Origin: Cohnella fermenti
Lineage (GTDB): Bacteria; Bacillota; Bacilli; Paenibacillales; Paenibacillaceae
Assembly: GCF_004801405.1 (NCBI RefSeq)
Contig: NZ_SSOB01000067.1
Span: 1 to 41,086, forward strand
DNA length: 41,086 bases
Direction: 5' to 3'
The notes under the pieces are model-generated. The model had not been told where the DNA came from. It saw only the letters and a list, made by a program, of their open reading frames with translations, and searched no databases. Of the stretch, positions 23,586 through 32,285 are shown in pieces. Both the position numbers and the translations under genes were made by a program. Each line of letters starts with the position of its first letter. Position 1 is the stretch's first letter.

Positions 23586-25787
23586 ATGAGTGGGGCCGTT
23601 CGCAAGAAAAACCGGATTTTCCAGCGGCTGCTGGTCTTTAACTTGATTGCCGTGCTTATTATCTCCATCTTCCCCCAGGTTGTGTTCTACCAATACTTCA
23701 CCAACATATACAACGAGGAAGTCGAGAGCCTGAACCGGCAAGTCGTCCGTCAGTTCCAGGATGCGATCGACGAGCCCATCGTCAAGGCCATCGTTACGTT
23801 CCCCAATATTTATCTGTCCGAGATAGAGAGCAACGAAGCGCTCGTCTATCCGTTAAACCATGACATCAGCCGCGATTCCTCGGCCATTCTGAAGGTCGCG
23901 AGGCGCATCGCCGACATCCAGGACAACACTTCTTATATCCACTCGATCGATGTGTACTACAGAGCGGGCAATCTGCTCTTCATCGGCGATCGCGTATGCA
24001 TGCTGAACGAATCCTCCTGCGACCTTGGCGGAAGCGCCGACTGGTTCCCGTCCTATCGGCAATCCGACCGAATTATCGAGTGGATTCCCGCGAGGCCGGC
24101 GGGGAGCTACGACCCTTCCCCGATTGTGACGTACGTAAGAAGCATCCCCTTCTTCGGCGATAAGGAATCGAGGCAGGGGATCGTCGCGGTGAATGTGGAC
24201 GTGACCGAACTGAACAAGCAACTGCTGGGCTTGAAGCCGACGCTCGAAGGCGGACTGCTGATCGTGGACAAGGAGGGAAGAGTGGTCGCTCACAACTACG
24301 GCGATCAGCCGCTTCCCGCCTTCCTGTCCGAGCCGTCCGACTTGACGAACGAAGAAGGGACCGGCAGATTCAATACGAAGATCGAGGGGCACGAGAGCGT
24401 CGTCTCCTTCGTTGCCTCCGAATACAACGATTGGCGCTACGTCTCGATTGCGTCCGTGGAGAGTGTCTACCGCAAGACCAATCAGCTCCGGAGCTGGATG
24501 CTGGCGGTCGGAGGCGCCTTCCTCGCCGTCAACGGCTTGATCTCGGTGCTGCTCACCTCTCGGGCTCACAAGCCGATCTCGAGCCGCATGCAGACGCTGC
24601 AGACGAGTCTGGCCCGGCATATGCCGATCGTCCGGCATAACTTCATCCGCGGGCTGCTGTTCGGACTGCCGCAAGCGTCCGGCCAGGGGATGGACCCGGA
24701 ATCGATTCTCGGAATTCCCCATGAGGGACGATGGACGGCCAGCTTCGTGATGCGCACCGGGCCGCGCCCGGATCTCGAGCCGCAGGAAGCGATGGCAAGC
24801 GACTTCCATCTGATCGAGAGCCTGGAGGCGGAGGACGGCGAAGCGGATATTCGCGCCATTCGCAACGAGCAATCGCAGATTCTCGGATTCGTCAGCATGA
24901 CGGAGGAGCTTGCGCCGTCTGCGATCGGGGAGCTGCTGCAGCGGCGAATCGGGCTTGGAGGAGAACGCTGTCTGATCTGTATCGGCGGCTGTTATCCAGC
25001 GGCGGACTCGGCGATCGCCCGGTCATTCGCAGAGGCGGACGAGGCGCTGGAATATGCCTTCTTCTACCCGGACACTTCCATCCTGATCCACGGCGACATG
25101 CGGATCGGCGAGGCGAAGGAGCCGGCCGGCATGCCGAAGGCGCTGGACGAATTGCCTGCGGCCATCCGCGCGGGGGACCGCAAGCGGGTTCAGCAGCTCC
25201 TTGACGAGCTGCTGGAGACGATCCGCTGCGGCAGCTACACGATCCGCTACTGCCGCAACGTGATGCTGGACCTGGCGCTCACCTTCGAGAGAACGATGCA
25301 GCAGATGGGCTTCCAAGCCGCGGAGGTGTTCGGCGAAGACCTGCGGGAGAAGTACCATGGGCTGAAGAATGCGAACGCCTTCGAAGCCTGGATTCGCAGC
25401 GTCGCCGAGGCGGCCGTCACTGGCGTCAGCGAGAGGAAGCAGCACTTCGACCAGGAGTTCGCCGACAGGATCGTCACATTCGTGAACCAGAACATCTCCC
25501 ATCAGCTCTCGCTCGCTTACGTGGCCGAGCATGTCGGGGTCAGCCCGACGTACTTGAGCAAGATTTTCAAAGCGATTACGGGGAGCAACTTCAATGAATA
25601 CGTCACCGCGCTCCGCCTGGAGCGGGCGGTCGAGCTGCTGCGCGAGAAGAAGCTGTCGGTGCAGGAGATCTCCTATCATATCGGGTACCAGTCCACCCAT
25701 CATTTTATTCGACTGTTTAAGGAAGCGCACGGAATGACGCCCAAGCAATATCAGAAGATGATTTCGGATGAGCCGGAATCGCCATGA
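23586..25787 (+). CDS. membrane-anchored AraC-family regulator with extracytoplasmic sensor (Cache-type)
   Basis: A 733-residue one-component transmembrane regulator. Segment one is at about residues 13-35 (LLVFNLIAVLIISIFPQVVF). An extracytoplasmic region of about 260 residues with Cache-like features follows (YIHSIDVYYRAGNLLF, IVAVNVDVTELNKQLLGL). Segment two is at about 305-327 (MLAVGGAFLAVNGLISVLL). A cytoplasmic linker leads to the C-terminal double helix-turn-helix at about 620-730 (AEHVGVSPTYLSKIFKAITG, EISYHIGYQSTHHFIRLFKE). Such proteins are common beside LplABC importers in Paenibacillaceae and are thought to sense extracellular or binding-protein-delivered sugars. GAGGGGGG lies six bases before the ATG. 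It probably activates operon B. Confidence 0.93.
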   Translation: MSGAVRKKNRIFQRLLVFNLIAVLIISIFPQVVFYQYFTNIYNEEVESLNRQVVRQFQDAIDEPIVKAIVTFPNIYLSEIESNEALVYPLNHDISRDSSAILKVARRIADIQDNTSYIHSIDVYYRAGNLLFIGDRVCMLNESSCDLGGSADWFPSYRQSDRIIEWIPARPAGSYDPSPIVTYVRSIPFFGDKESRQGIVAVNVDVTELNKQLLGLKPTLEGGLLIVDKEGRVVAHNYGDQPLPAFLSEPSDLTNEEGTGRFNTKIEGHESVVSFVASEYNDWRYVSIASVESVYRKTNQLRSWMLAVGGAFLAVNGLISVLLTSRAHKPISSRMQTLQTSLARHMPIVRHNFIRGLLFGLPQASGQGMDPESILGIPHEGRWTASFVMRTGPRPDLEPQEAMASDFHLIESLEAEDGEADIRAIRNEQSQILGFVSMTEELAPSAIGELLQRRIGLGGERCLICIGGCYPAADSAIARSFAEADEALEYAFFYPDTSILIHGDMRIGEAKEPAGMPKALDELPAAIRAGDRKRVQQLLDELLETIRCGSYTIRYCRNVMLDLALTFERTMQQMGFQAAEVFGEDLREKYHGLKNANAFEAWIRSVAEAAVTGVSERKQHFDQEFADRIVTFVNQNISHQLSLAYVAEHVGVSPTYLSKIFKAITGSNFNEYVTALRLERAVELLREKKLSVQEISYHIGYQSTHHFIRLFKEAHGMTPKQYQKMISDEPESP

Positions 25788-25804
25788 CCCTAGGAGGAGT
25801 ATAG

Positions 25805-27856
25805 ATGCGTATTCTGACCGGAACCTTGATGCACGAGACCAATACGTTTAACGACCGTCCGACGACGCTCGAAGACTTCCATCCGCTAAGCGGATACGAG
25901 CTGTTCGCGCACGACTTCTGGAGAGGCAATGCCGAATCGACCGGCGGCATCATCGAGACGCTGCAGGCGGAAGGGGCGGAGGTCGTTCCTTCCGTCCACG
26001 CGGTCGCGATGGTGTCGGGCACCGTCGAGGATGAAGCCTATGCGGCCATCCGGCGTTCGGTGCTGCAGGCGATCCGCGAAGCCGGGCCGCTGGACGGCAT
26101 CTGCTTCTGCCTGCACGGCTCCATGTACGTCCGCTCGGTCGAGGACCCGGAAGGGGACTTGATGAGCGCCATCCGGGAGCTCGTCGGGCCGCGCTTGCCG
26201 ATCGTGGTCACTCTGGATATGCACGCCACCGTGACGGACGAATTGGTGCGCAGCGTGAACGGGTTCGCCGTGTTCCGCACGGCGCCGCATACCGACCGCT
26301 ACGACACGGGGGTTCGCGCGGCGGAGCTGCTGCTTCGCATCATCCGGCGCAAGCTGCAGGCGGTGACCGTATCGGTCAGGCTGCCGCTGCTCTTGTGCGG
26401 GGAGAACTCGATGACGGACGTGTCCCCGATGAAGGATCTCATCGCCGAAGTGTACGAGGCGTCCCGGCACAAGCACGTCATGAATGCCGATTACGTGCTG
26501 GGGTTCCCTTGGGCGGACACGCCGCATCACGGCATAAGGGTTCTGGTGACCGGGGAAGCGGCTCACCTGGAATCGCTGCTCGATCATGCGACGCTGCTTG
26601 CGCGGTCGATGTGGGAGCGGCGCGAACAGTTCCTGTTCTCGGAAGAAGCTTACCCGCTGGAGGAAGCTCTTGATGTCGCGCTCGGAGAGAGCGCGGGCTC
26701 GGTTAGTGCGGGTCCGATTGTCGTATCGGACACGGGCGACAACCCGACGGCCGGTGCCGCCTGCCATGTGACGCTCGTTCTCGAGAGGCTTCTGGAGCGG
26801 GGCGCCGACAGAACGCTTGTGGCCGTCATTGCGGATGCGGCGTCGTACCGGGCGTGCCTGGAAGCCGGCGCCGGCGCGAAGGTCGAGCTCGCGCTCGGAA
26901 GCCGCAGGCCCGATGCCGCCGATCACTTGCCCGTCAGCGCGGAAGTGCTCTCGCTTCATCCGGGCATCGATCCGGACGGCAGGGACAAGCAGCGCAGCAA
27001 CGCGGCGGTCGTGCGCATCGGCGGCATCGACGTCATTGTCGCCGAGCGGCGCATGGCGGTGTACGATCCCGGGTATCTGGAGCGGCTCGGTCTCGATGCC
27101 CGCAGCTATCGGCTTATCGTCGTCAAGAGCGGCTACCTGAGTCCGGAGTACAGGCAGTTGTCCAGCCGCGCGCTGTTCGCCCTGACGCCGGGCCATACGT
27201 CGATCGACTTGAAGAATATTGAATATGCGAAGTCGGGAGGGGACCTCTATCCCCAAGATTCTGCGGCCACCTGGGATGCCGAGGAAGAGCGCGAACGGGC
27301 GAGACGGGAAGCGTTGCGGCTCCCGGCGCTGGAGAATGCCGACAATCGGCATGAGCCGGTGTTCGCGATTCCCTTCGATCCGGCCGGCTACGCGAGGAAC
27401 GGGGCCAAGGTCATCAAGCGGAGGCTGTCGCAGTTGCGCCACTTGTACAGCGATAAGGCGGCCGTCGACCTGCTGCTGGGGAACGAAGATCCGGTTGTCT
27501 ACGAGGTGTACGAGATGCCCCACCCGTATGCGCCGACGGACCTGCTGATCAACCTGACCGTCCTGTTCCCGGGGCAGGCGGGCGGCGAGCCGTACATGAC
27601 GAAGGGACACTTCCACGCCGAGCCCGACACGGCGGAAGCGGTGATCGGCCTGGAGGGAGAAGGGGAGATGCTGCTGCAGCGCCGGGACGGCGAGCTGCGC
27701 AAGGTGCCGGTTCGCCAGGGCTGGATCAGCTATGCCGGCGGAGGCTGGGCGCACCGCGTCGTCAATACGGGGAACAAGCCCCTCGTCTTCTTCGCGGTGA
27801 GCGGGGCGAATATCGTTCACGACTACGAGACGGCGGAGCGGCTGAACTTCCGCTGA
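25805..27856 (+). CDS. fusion of M81/MlrC-type protein and cupin-type phosphoglucose isomerase
   Basis: A 683-residue two-domain protein. Residues 1 to about 490 match the M81 (microcystinase C, MlrC/DUF1485) family: MHETNTFN (9-16), LDMHATVTDEL (about 139), HTDRYDTGVRA, and SDTGDNPTAGAACH (about 309). Residues about 510-683 match the archaeal-type cupin glucose-6-phosphate isomerase. The metal site is intact: His602-x-His604-x6-Glu611 and His650, the same spacing as His88, His90, Glu97 and His136 of the Pyrococcus enzyme. The frame is continuous across the junction (about nt 27230-27310) with a charged linker (DAEEERERARREA). AGGAGGAG precedes the ATG. It may link an amidohydrolase-like step on a modified sugar to aldose-ketose isomerisation. 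Joint activity is inferred. Confidence 0.9.
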   Translation: MRILTGTLMHETNTFNDRPTTLEDFHPLSGYELFAHDFWRGNAESTGGIIETLQAEGAEVVPSVHAVAMVSGTVEDEAYAAIRRSVLQAIREAGPLDGICFCLHGSMYVRSVEDPEGDLMSAIRELVGPRLPIVVTLDMHATVTDELVRSVNGFAVFRTAPHTDRYDTGVRAAELLLRIIRRKLQAVTVSVRLPLLLCGENSMTDVSPMKDLIAEVYEASRHKHVMNADYVLGFPWADTPHHGIRVLVTGEAAHLESLLDHATLLARSMWERREQFLFSEEAYPLEEALDVALGESAGSVSAGPIVVSDTGDNPTAGAACHVTLVLERLLERGADRTLVAVIADAASYRACLEAGAGAKVELALGSRRPDAADHLPVSAEVLSLHPGIDPDGRDKQRSNAAVVRIGGIDVIVAERRMAVYDPGYLERLGLDARSYRLIVVKSGYLSPEYRQLSSRALFALTPGHTSIDLKNIEYAKSGGDLYPQDSAATWDAEEERERARREALRLPALENADNRHEPVFAIPFDPAGYARNGAKVIKRRLSQLRHLYSDKAAVDLLLGNEDPVVYEVYEMPHPYAPTDLLINLTVLFPGQAGGEPYMTKGHFHAEPDTAEAVIGLEGEGEMLLQRRDGELRKVPVRQGWISYAGGGWAHRVVNTGNKPLVFFAVSGANIVHDYETAERLNFR

Positions 27857-28049
27857 CGGGGAGGCGGGGGCGACGGGAGCGGACGTGGCTGCGGCGGTGA
27901 CATCGAATGCGGGGAAAGTGGCTGCGGCGGCGGGTGTGACAACGAATGCGGGGGAAAGTGGCGGCAGCGTCGGAGCGATAGAAGTTGAACGAATGAATTT
28001 AACTTAGCAAGTTACAATCGCGCAGAACTGCGAGCCGGAAACTCCTGAC
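27857..28049. other. G-rich intergenic spacer with an imperfect duplication
   Basis: A G-rich stretch after the fusion gene contains an imperfect two-unit repeat (27885-27917 and 27918-27957) sharing GTGGCTGCGGCGG and CGAATGCGGG. No terminator, gene or RNA was recognised. If the fusion gene stop were read through, a Gly/Cys-rich extension would follow, but nothing supports that. Confidence 0.5.
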
Positions 28050-28381
28050 CCGCAGCCGGAACGAGCGAATAAGCCTGAAATTTCGACTATAATTCGTGGT
28101 CCGCGGCCGGAACGAGCGAATAAGCTTGAAATTTCGACTATAATTCGTGGTCCACAGCCGGATTGAGCGAATAAGCCTGAAATTTCGACTATATTTCGCA
28201 GTCCGCAGCCGGAACGAGCGAATAAGCTTGAAATTTCGACTATATTTCGCAGTTCGCGGTCGGAACGAGGGAATAAGCTTGAAATTTCGACTATATTTCG
28301 CAGTCCGCAGCCGGAACGAGGGAATAAGCTTGAAATTTCGACTATATTTCGCAGTCCGCAGCCGGAACGAGGGAATAAGCC
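28050..28381. repeat. 51-bp tandem repeat, six full units plus a partial
   Basis: Units start at 28050, 28101, 28152, 28203, 28254, 28305 and 28356 (partial), exactly 51 bp apart. Each contains CCGCAGCCGGAACGAG-type sequence, AATAAGCYTGAAATTTCGAC and a variable end (ATAATTCGTGGT or ATATTTCGCAGT). The perfect palindrome GAAATTTC recurs in each. Because 51 is divisible by three, long open frames with 17-residue repeats arise on both strands; I regard these as by-products. It lies between the ends of the fusion gene (+) and the AraC gene (-). Confidence 0.92.
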
Positions 28382-28450
28382 GGTCTGCGGCAAGAACGGC
28401 CAGCTTCCAACTTCACCGCAATAGAACCTTATACCATGCGCGCAGTATCG

Positions 28451-28468
28451 AAAACGAGTGTGCTCGTT
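28451..28468 (-). terminator. terminator of the cupin-AraC gene
   Basis: AACGAG (28453-28458) pairs with CTCGTT (28463-28468) around a four-base loop. Read on the minus strand the stem ends in TTTTCG. It lies 13 bp beyond the stop codon of the minus-strand AraC gene. Confidence 0.65.
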
Positions 28469-28480
28469 ATAATCTTTGGT

Positions 28481-29368
28481 TCAATGTGTATAGCTGCGCT
28501 TGTCCTTGCGGTACTTGGCCGGCGTGACGCCGAAGTGCTTCTTGAACAGCTTGCCGAAGTACGGAAAGTTCGTCAGGCCGATTCGCCTGCCGATATCGCG
28601 GACCGGCAGATTGGTTGCCGCGAGCAGCAGGCTGGCTTCCCGCAATCTTCTGGCGGTCAAGTATTCGCTGAGCGTCGTTCCCGTCTCCTGATGGAACAAC
28701 CGGGAGAGGTGGGAAGGGGACACGAACAGCTCCTCGGCCATGCGATTCAACTGGAATTCCTCCTGGTAGTGCCGCTCGATCCATTGCATCGCTTTCTCCG
28801 CATAACGCAAGGGGCGCGGGCGAGCGTCGAGCTCGGAGAGCCGTTCTCCGTCCGCCGAGTACGCCCTCCGAATGAGCTGCAGCAGGCCGATGGACAGCAA
28901 CGCCCATTCCTCCTGTCTGCGCTCCAGGGAGTCGGCCGTTCGCACGGCTTCGGCTCCGCTCCGCAGCAAGGGCGCAGCTTCCGCGGCAAGCGGCCCCAGC
29001 TCCAGATGCTGGAGGGGCAGCTCGCTCTGCCACAGGAAGCGCAGGAAGCGGCGCAGGGCCGGGAAGCCGTCCAGCCGGGCGTCGAGCACAACCGGATCGA
29101 AGACGAACACGCTGCGGACGTATTCGGTGTCCGGGCTCATATGAATCCGGTGCAGTTGGTAGGGCTGGAACATCAGCAGCGAGCCGCTCTCCACTTGAAC
29201 GAGCTGGTCGCCCGCGATCGCCTGGCCGGAGCCGCCGTGCACGAATAGCCATTCGATGCCTTGATGGGCATGGAAGAAGTGATATTCGGCCTCCCGAATT
29301 CGATAATTCAGGAAGAAGTGATCGGTCAGGTCCAGCCGTTCGATCAAGGCGAAGGTTCGTTGCGGCAC
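28481..29368 (-). CDS. AraC-family transcriptional regulator with N-terminal cupin domain
   Basis: A 295-residue cytoplasmic regulator. The N-terminal about 90 residues look like an AraC sugar-binding cupin (HFFHAHQGIEWLFVHGGSG, VESGSLLMFQPYQLHRI). The C-terminal double helix-turn-helix is at about 195-288 (MAEELFVSPSHLSRLFHQET, IGLTNFPYFGKLFKKHFGV, PAKYRK). The start is a GTG at 29366-29368 with AAAGGAG nine bases upstream. It is divergent from the isomerase-ROK operon across a 78-bp gap, a position typical of a local regulator, so it likely controls those genes and possibly operon B. Confidence 0.93.
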   Translation of the reverse strand: MPQRTFALIERLDLTDHFFLNYRIREAEYHFFHAHQGIEWLFVHGGSGQAIAGDQLVQVESGSLLMFQPYQLHRIHMSPDTEYVRSVFVFDPVVLDARLDGFPALRRFLRFLWQSELPLQHLELGPLAAEAAPLLRSGAEAVRTADSLERRQEEWALLSIGLLQLIRRAYSADGERLSELDARPRPLRYAEKAMQWIERHYQEEFQLNRMAEELFVSPSHLSRLFHQETGTTLSEYLTARRLREASLLLAATNLPVRDIGRRIGLTNFPYFGKLFKKHFGVTPAKYRKDKRSYTH

Positions 29369-29446
29369 GGGGACGACTCCTTTGCAGACGATAGGTTACC
29401 CGTATCATACCACAGGATGACAAGAAGGAAGACAAGGGGGATCCGC
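29369..29446. promoter_or_regulatory. divergent promoter region, AraC gene / isomerase operon
   Basis: This 78-bp gap must hold both promoters. On the plus strand TTGCAG (29382-29387) and TATCAT (29403-29408) are 15 bp apart, a short spacing that would suit an activator-dependent promoter. GGTTACC at 29394-29400 is a small palindrome between them. No stronger match was found. Confidence 0.4.
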
Positions 29447-31240
29447 ATGTTTAACAAGAGACCGATTAACCGAGTCGATACGTTGCGAATAGAGCTGGCA
29501 AGCGAATACAAGGAGGTGCTTCCGCTTGTTGCGAAGCTGGCGGACTCCGACGAGCCGGTGAACACTCTCCTCATCGACGGGACGCACGGGGCCGACTTCG
29601 AAGGCTTCGCCGCGAAGCTGGCGGCGAGCCTTGAGGAGCGCTCGATCCGCACGGCGATCATTCGAACCCGCGACTACCTGAGAAGCGGCGAGGAGCTCAG
29701 ACAACAGTTTGCCGAAAATATTACCGACAACAGAGCCTTCGGCCGGGTCACCGCTTCCGGGACAATCGCGGACTACTTCCGACCGACGGCTCCGGACGAG
29801 TGGCGGGAGGAGAAGTTGAAGCAGGGGCGTCTGGCCTCCGGCGCAGGCGGGCCCTTGCGGATCATCCTTCTGGGGCCGGGAGCCCGCTGGCTAGAGGGAG
29901 GCAGGAGGCCGGGCGTGTTCCTGGACGTATCCCGGGAGCGCCAGCAGCGGCTGTACGAGGGCGAGCTGCTTAACTTCGGCCTGGACGAGAACGAGGATGC
30001 GCTGGAGAAGTACAAAATCGCCTTCTTCGTGGAATGGCCGATTGTGGAACGCTACCGCAAGGAGCACCTGGAGCGGTTCGACTTCTATGTGGATATGAAC
30101 GATCCCGAATCGCCTGTCGCGACAGGGACGGGAGAGCTGCTGCGGCTGATCGCGGAAGCGGCGTCCGCCCCGATGCGGGTGAAGCCGTTCTTCGCCCCGG
30201 GCGTCTGGGGAGGCCAATACCTGAAGCGCCTTGCCGGGCTGCCGGAGCAATGGGACAATTGCGCATGGTGCTTCGAGCCGATCGCGCCGGAGAATTCCAT
30301 TCTGCTCGGAAGCGGAGAGAAGACGATCGAAATCCCGTTTACCCTCGTCATGAACTCGGCGTACCGGACGGTGCTGGGCGACCGGGTGAGCGGACTGTTC
30401 GGCGATTTTTTCCCAATTCGTATGAATTACCTGGACACGATGGGCGGCTCGAACTTGTCCGTCCAGGTGCATCCGAAGCAGGAGTACATCCGGGAGCGCT
30501 TCAACTATATTCTCGAGCAGCAAGAGTCCTACTATATGATGGAGCAAAAACCGGGCTCGAAGGTTTACCTGGGGCTGACCGAGTCCTGCACGGAGGAGCG
30601 CTTCCTGGCGGCGGTTGCCGATGCGCAGATGACGGGCACGCCGTTCGACTTCACCGAGTATGTGCAGGAATGGGAGTGCGAGAAGGGGGATCTGTTCCTC
30701 ATTCCGACCGGTACGGTTCATTGCTCGGGGAGCGACAACTTCGTCCTGGAGATCTCGGCGACGACCTGGTGGTTCACCTTCAAGCTGTACGATTACGTCC
30801 GGCCGGGCCTCGACGGCAAGCCGCGCCCGATCGACATCGGCCATGCGGCTCCGAACATCGATTGGCACAAGCAGACCGATTGGGTCGGACGCGAGCTGAT
30901 CGCCAGGCCCGCCCTTCTGTCGCGGCAAGGCGCGAACGAGGAATATGCGCTGGGGCGGAGGGAGGACCTGCTCTTCTACGTCAACCGCATTCACCTGGCG
31001 GAGCAGTGGACGGACGATACCCGCGGCGAGGTGCTGCTGCTTAACCTGGTCGAAGGGCAGCGCGTGCGGCTCGAGCCGATTGCGGCCCCGGACAAAGCCG
31101 TCGAGCTCGATTATGCGGAGTCCTACATCGTCCCGGCGGCTGTCGGCGCTTACCGGCTGATCAACCTCGGCTCCGCTCCGGCCAAGCTGATCAAAGCCGG
31201 CGTGTCTCCGCAATGGGAGCGAGCTGTCGCTTATGAGTGA
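29447..31240 (+). CDS. class I mannose-6-phosphate isomerase with N-terminal kinase-like domain
   Basis: A 597-residue protein. Residues about 30-235 resemble a uridine-kinase/phosphoribulokinase-like fold, but the Walker A region reads LLIDGTHGADFEGFA without GKS/T, so ATP binding is doubtful. Residues about 240-597 are class I mannose-6-phosphate isomerase (ManA). Zinc-site phrases are present: LSVQVHPKQEY with Gln340 and His342, QQESYYMMEQKPGSKVYLGL, and LIPTGTVHCSGSDNFVLEIS. The reaction would be mannose-6-phosphate to fructose-6-phosphate or a similar sugar. The start follows ACAAGGGGG. It overlaps the ROK kinase gene by eight bases, so isomerase and kinase are made together. The N-terminal domain may be regulatory or structural. 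Confidence 0.9.
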   Translation: MFNKRPINRVDTLRIELASEYKEVLPLVAKLADSDEPVNTLLIDGTHGADFEGFAAKLAASLEERSIRTAIIRTRDYLRSGEELRQQFAENITDNRAFGRVTASGTIADYFRPTAPDEWREEKLKQGRLASGAGGPLRIILLGPGARWLEGGRRPGVFLDVSRERQQRLYEGELLNFGLDENEDALEKYKIAFFVEWPIVERYRKEHLERFDFYVDMNDPESPVATGTGELLRLIAEAASAPMRVKPFFAPGVWGGQYLKRLAGLPEQWDNCAWCFEPIAPENSILLGSGEKTIEIPFTLVMNSAYRTVLGDRVSGLFGDFFPIRMNYLDTMGGSNLSVQVHPKQEYIRERFNYILEQQESYYMMEQKPGSKVYLGLTESCTEERFLAAVADAQMTGTPFDFTEYVQEWECEKGDLFLIPTGTVHCSGSDNFVLEISATTWWFTFKLYDYVRPGLDGKPRPIDIGHAAPNIDWHKQTDWVGRELIARPALLSRQGANEEYALGRREDLLFYVNRIHLAEQWTDDTRGEVLLLNLVEGQRVRLEPIAAPDKAVELDYAESYIVPAAVGAYRLINLGSAPAKLIKAGVSPQWERAVAYE

Positions 31241-32204
31241 TTACATCCTCGCCTTCGACGTGGGCGGAACCTTCATCAAGTCGGCCGCGCTGCTCGCTTC
31301 GGGCGAGCTCGTCCCCGAATCGGTCGCGTCCTACCCGGCGAAGGCGTCGCTGGGCCGGGAGGAGCTGCTGGGCCATCTCACGGAGCTTATATGGAGGCAG
31401 ATGGGCACCATTCTGACCGGCGATCCGTTGGCGAGGCTGCACGGAATCGGCTATGCGTTCCCGGGAGAGTTCGATTACCCGAACGGGATCAGCTACATTG
31501 CCGGACTGGGCAAGTTCGAGAGCTTGTACGGAGTGAACCTGAAGCAAGAGGTGACGGCGCGGGTGCTGGCGGATGCGGCGGGGCTGGGCAAGCGGCTGTC
31601 CCCGCGCTTCCGGATCGCCTTCGAGAACGATGCGAGCCTGTTCGCGCTCGGCGAATGGAAGCTCGGCAAGGCGCGCCCCTATCGCCGTTCGGTCTGCCTG
31701 ACGATTGGAACAGGCGCAGGCTCGGCCTTCCTGGACGGCGGTCGGCTGGTGAGCTCGGGGGCGGAGGTGCCTCCCCGGGGCTGGATATGCTTCTTGCCGT
31801 TCGGCGACGGGATCGTCGACCAATATGTGTCGGAGCGGGGATTCCTGAAGCTGGCTGCGGACTTGGCGGGGCCGGCGGGTGCCGCGGAGGGATTCGGCAT
31901 CAAGGGGCTCGGCGTCAGGGAGTTCGGCGTCAAGGAGTTCGCGGCGATGGCTCGGGAAGGGAACGAAGCTGCCAGGAGGGCGTTCGACCAATTCGGCAGG
32001 AACATCGGCGAGGTGATCAACCGCCATCTGTCCGCTTTCCGGCCGGAAGCGATCATCCTGGGCGGCCAGATCTCCAAGAGCAGCGACCTCTTCCTGGGCG
32101 GCATACTGGACGTTCTGCACGACAAGGCCATGGCCATCGAGACGACCGACGACACCTCGCTCAGTACGTTCGCGGGCGCGGCGGAACTGCTGCGGCTGGA
32201 ATGA
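31233..32204 (+). CDS. ROK-family sugar kinase lacking the zinc-cysteine motif
   Basis: A 323-residue ROK-type kinase. The ATP-binding start is ILAFDVGGTFIKSAAL; the catalytic region is FENDASLFALGEW with its Asp, followed by LTIGTGAGSAFLDGG. The usual ROK zinc site (G-H followed by C-x-C-G-x2-G-C) is absent: the region reads VPPRGWICFLPFGDGIVDQY. This points to a divergent ROK branch; the sugar is unknown. A repeated Gly-Ile/Val-Lys/Arg-x-Leu/Phe stretch (FGIKGLGVREFGVKEF) looks expanded. It begins eight bases inside the isomerase gene. It could phosphorylate the sugar that the isomerase then converts. Confidence 0.9.
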   Translation: MSDYILAFDVGGTFIKSAALLASGELVPESVASYPAKASLGREELLGHLTELIWRQMGTILTGDPLARLHGIGYAFPGEFDYPNGISYIAGLGKFESLYGVNLKQEVTARVLADAAGLGKRLSPRFRIAFENDASLFALGEWKLGKARPYRRSVCLTIGTGAGSAFLDGGRLVSSGAEVPPRGWICFLPFGDGIVDQYVSERGFLKLAADLAGPAGAAEGFGIKGLGVREFGVKEFAAMAREGNEAARRAFDQFGRNIGEVINRHLSAFRPEAIILGGQISKSSDLFLGGILDVLHDKAMAIETTDDTSLSTFAGAAELLRLE

Positions 32205-32249
32205 GCCCGGTGAAGGCGGCATACGGACTGATCGGCCGCAATAGCCTCG

Positions 32250-32285
32250 TTTATGGAACGAATCGATAATGGTATACTGAGTAGA
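32250..32285 (+). promoter_or_regulatory. conserved leader/promoter of Rpn relic copy 2
   Basis: Identical over 36 bp to 13864-13899, with TATACT as a probable -10. Unlike copy 1, the RBS and start codon that follow there are deleted here. Confidence 0.6.

Noticed and set aside
27857..27957. Stop-codon read-through extension of the MlrC-isomerase fusion
   Set aside because: The downstream frame is Gly/Cys-rich repeat sequence, and the isomerase domain is already complete at the stop.
28004..28393. 17-residue-repeat peptides on both strands across the 51-bp repeats
   Set aside because: Frames are open only because the period is a multiple of three. No ribosome site and no known repeat fold is seen.
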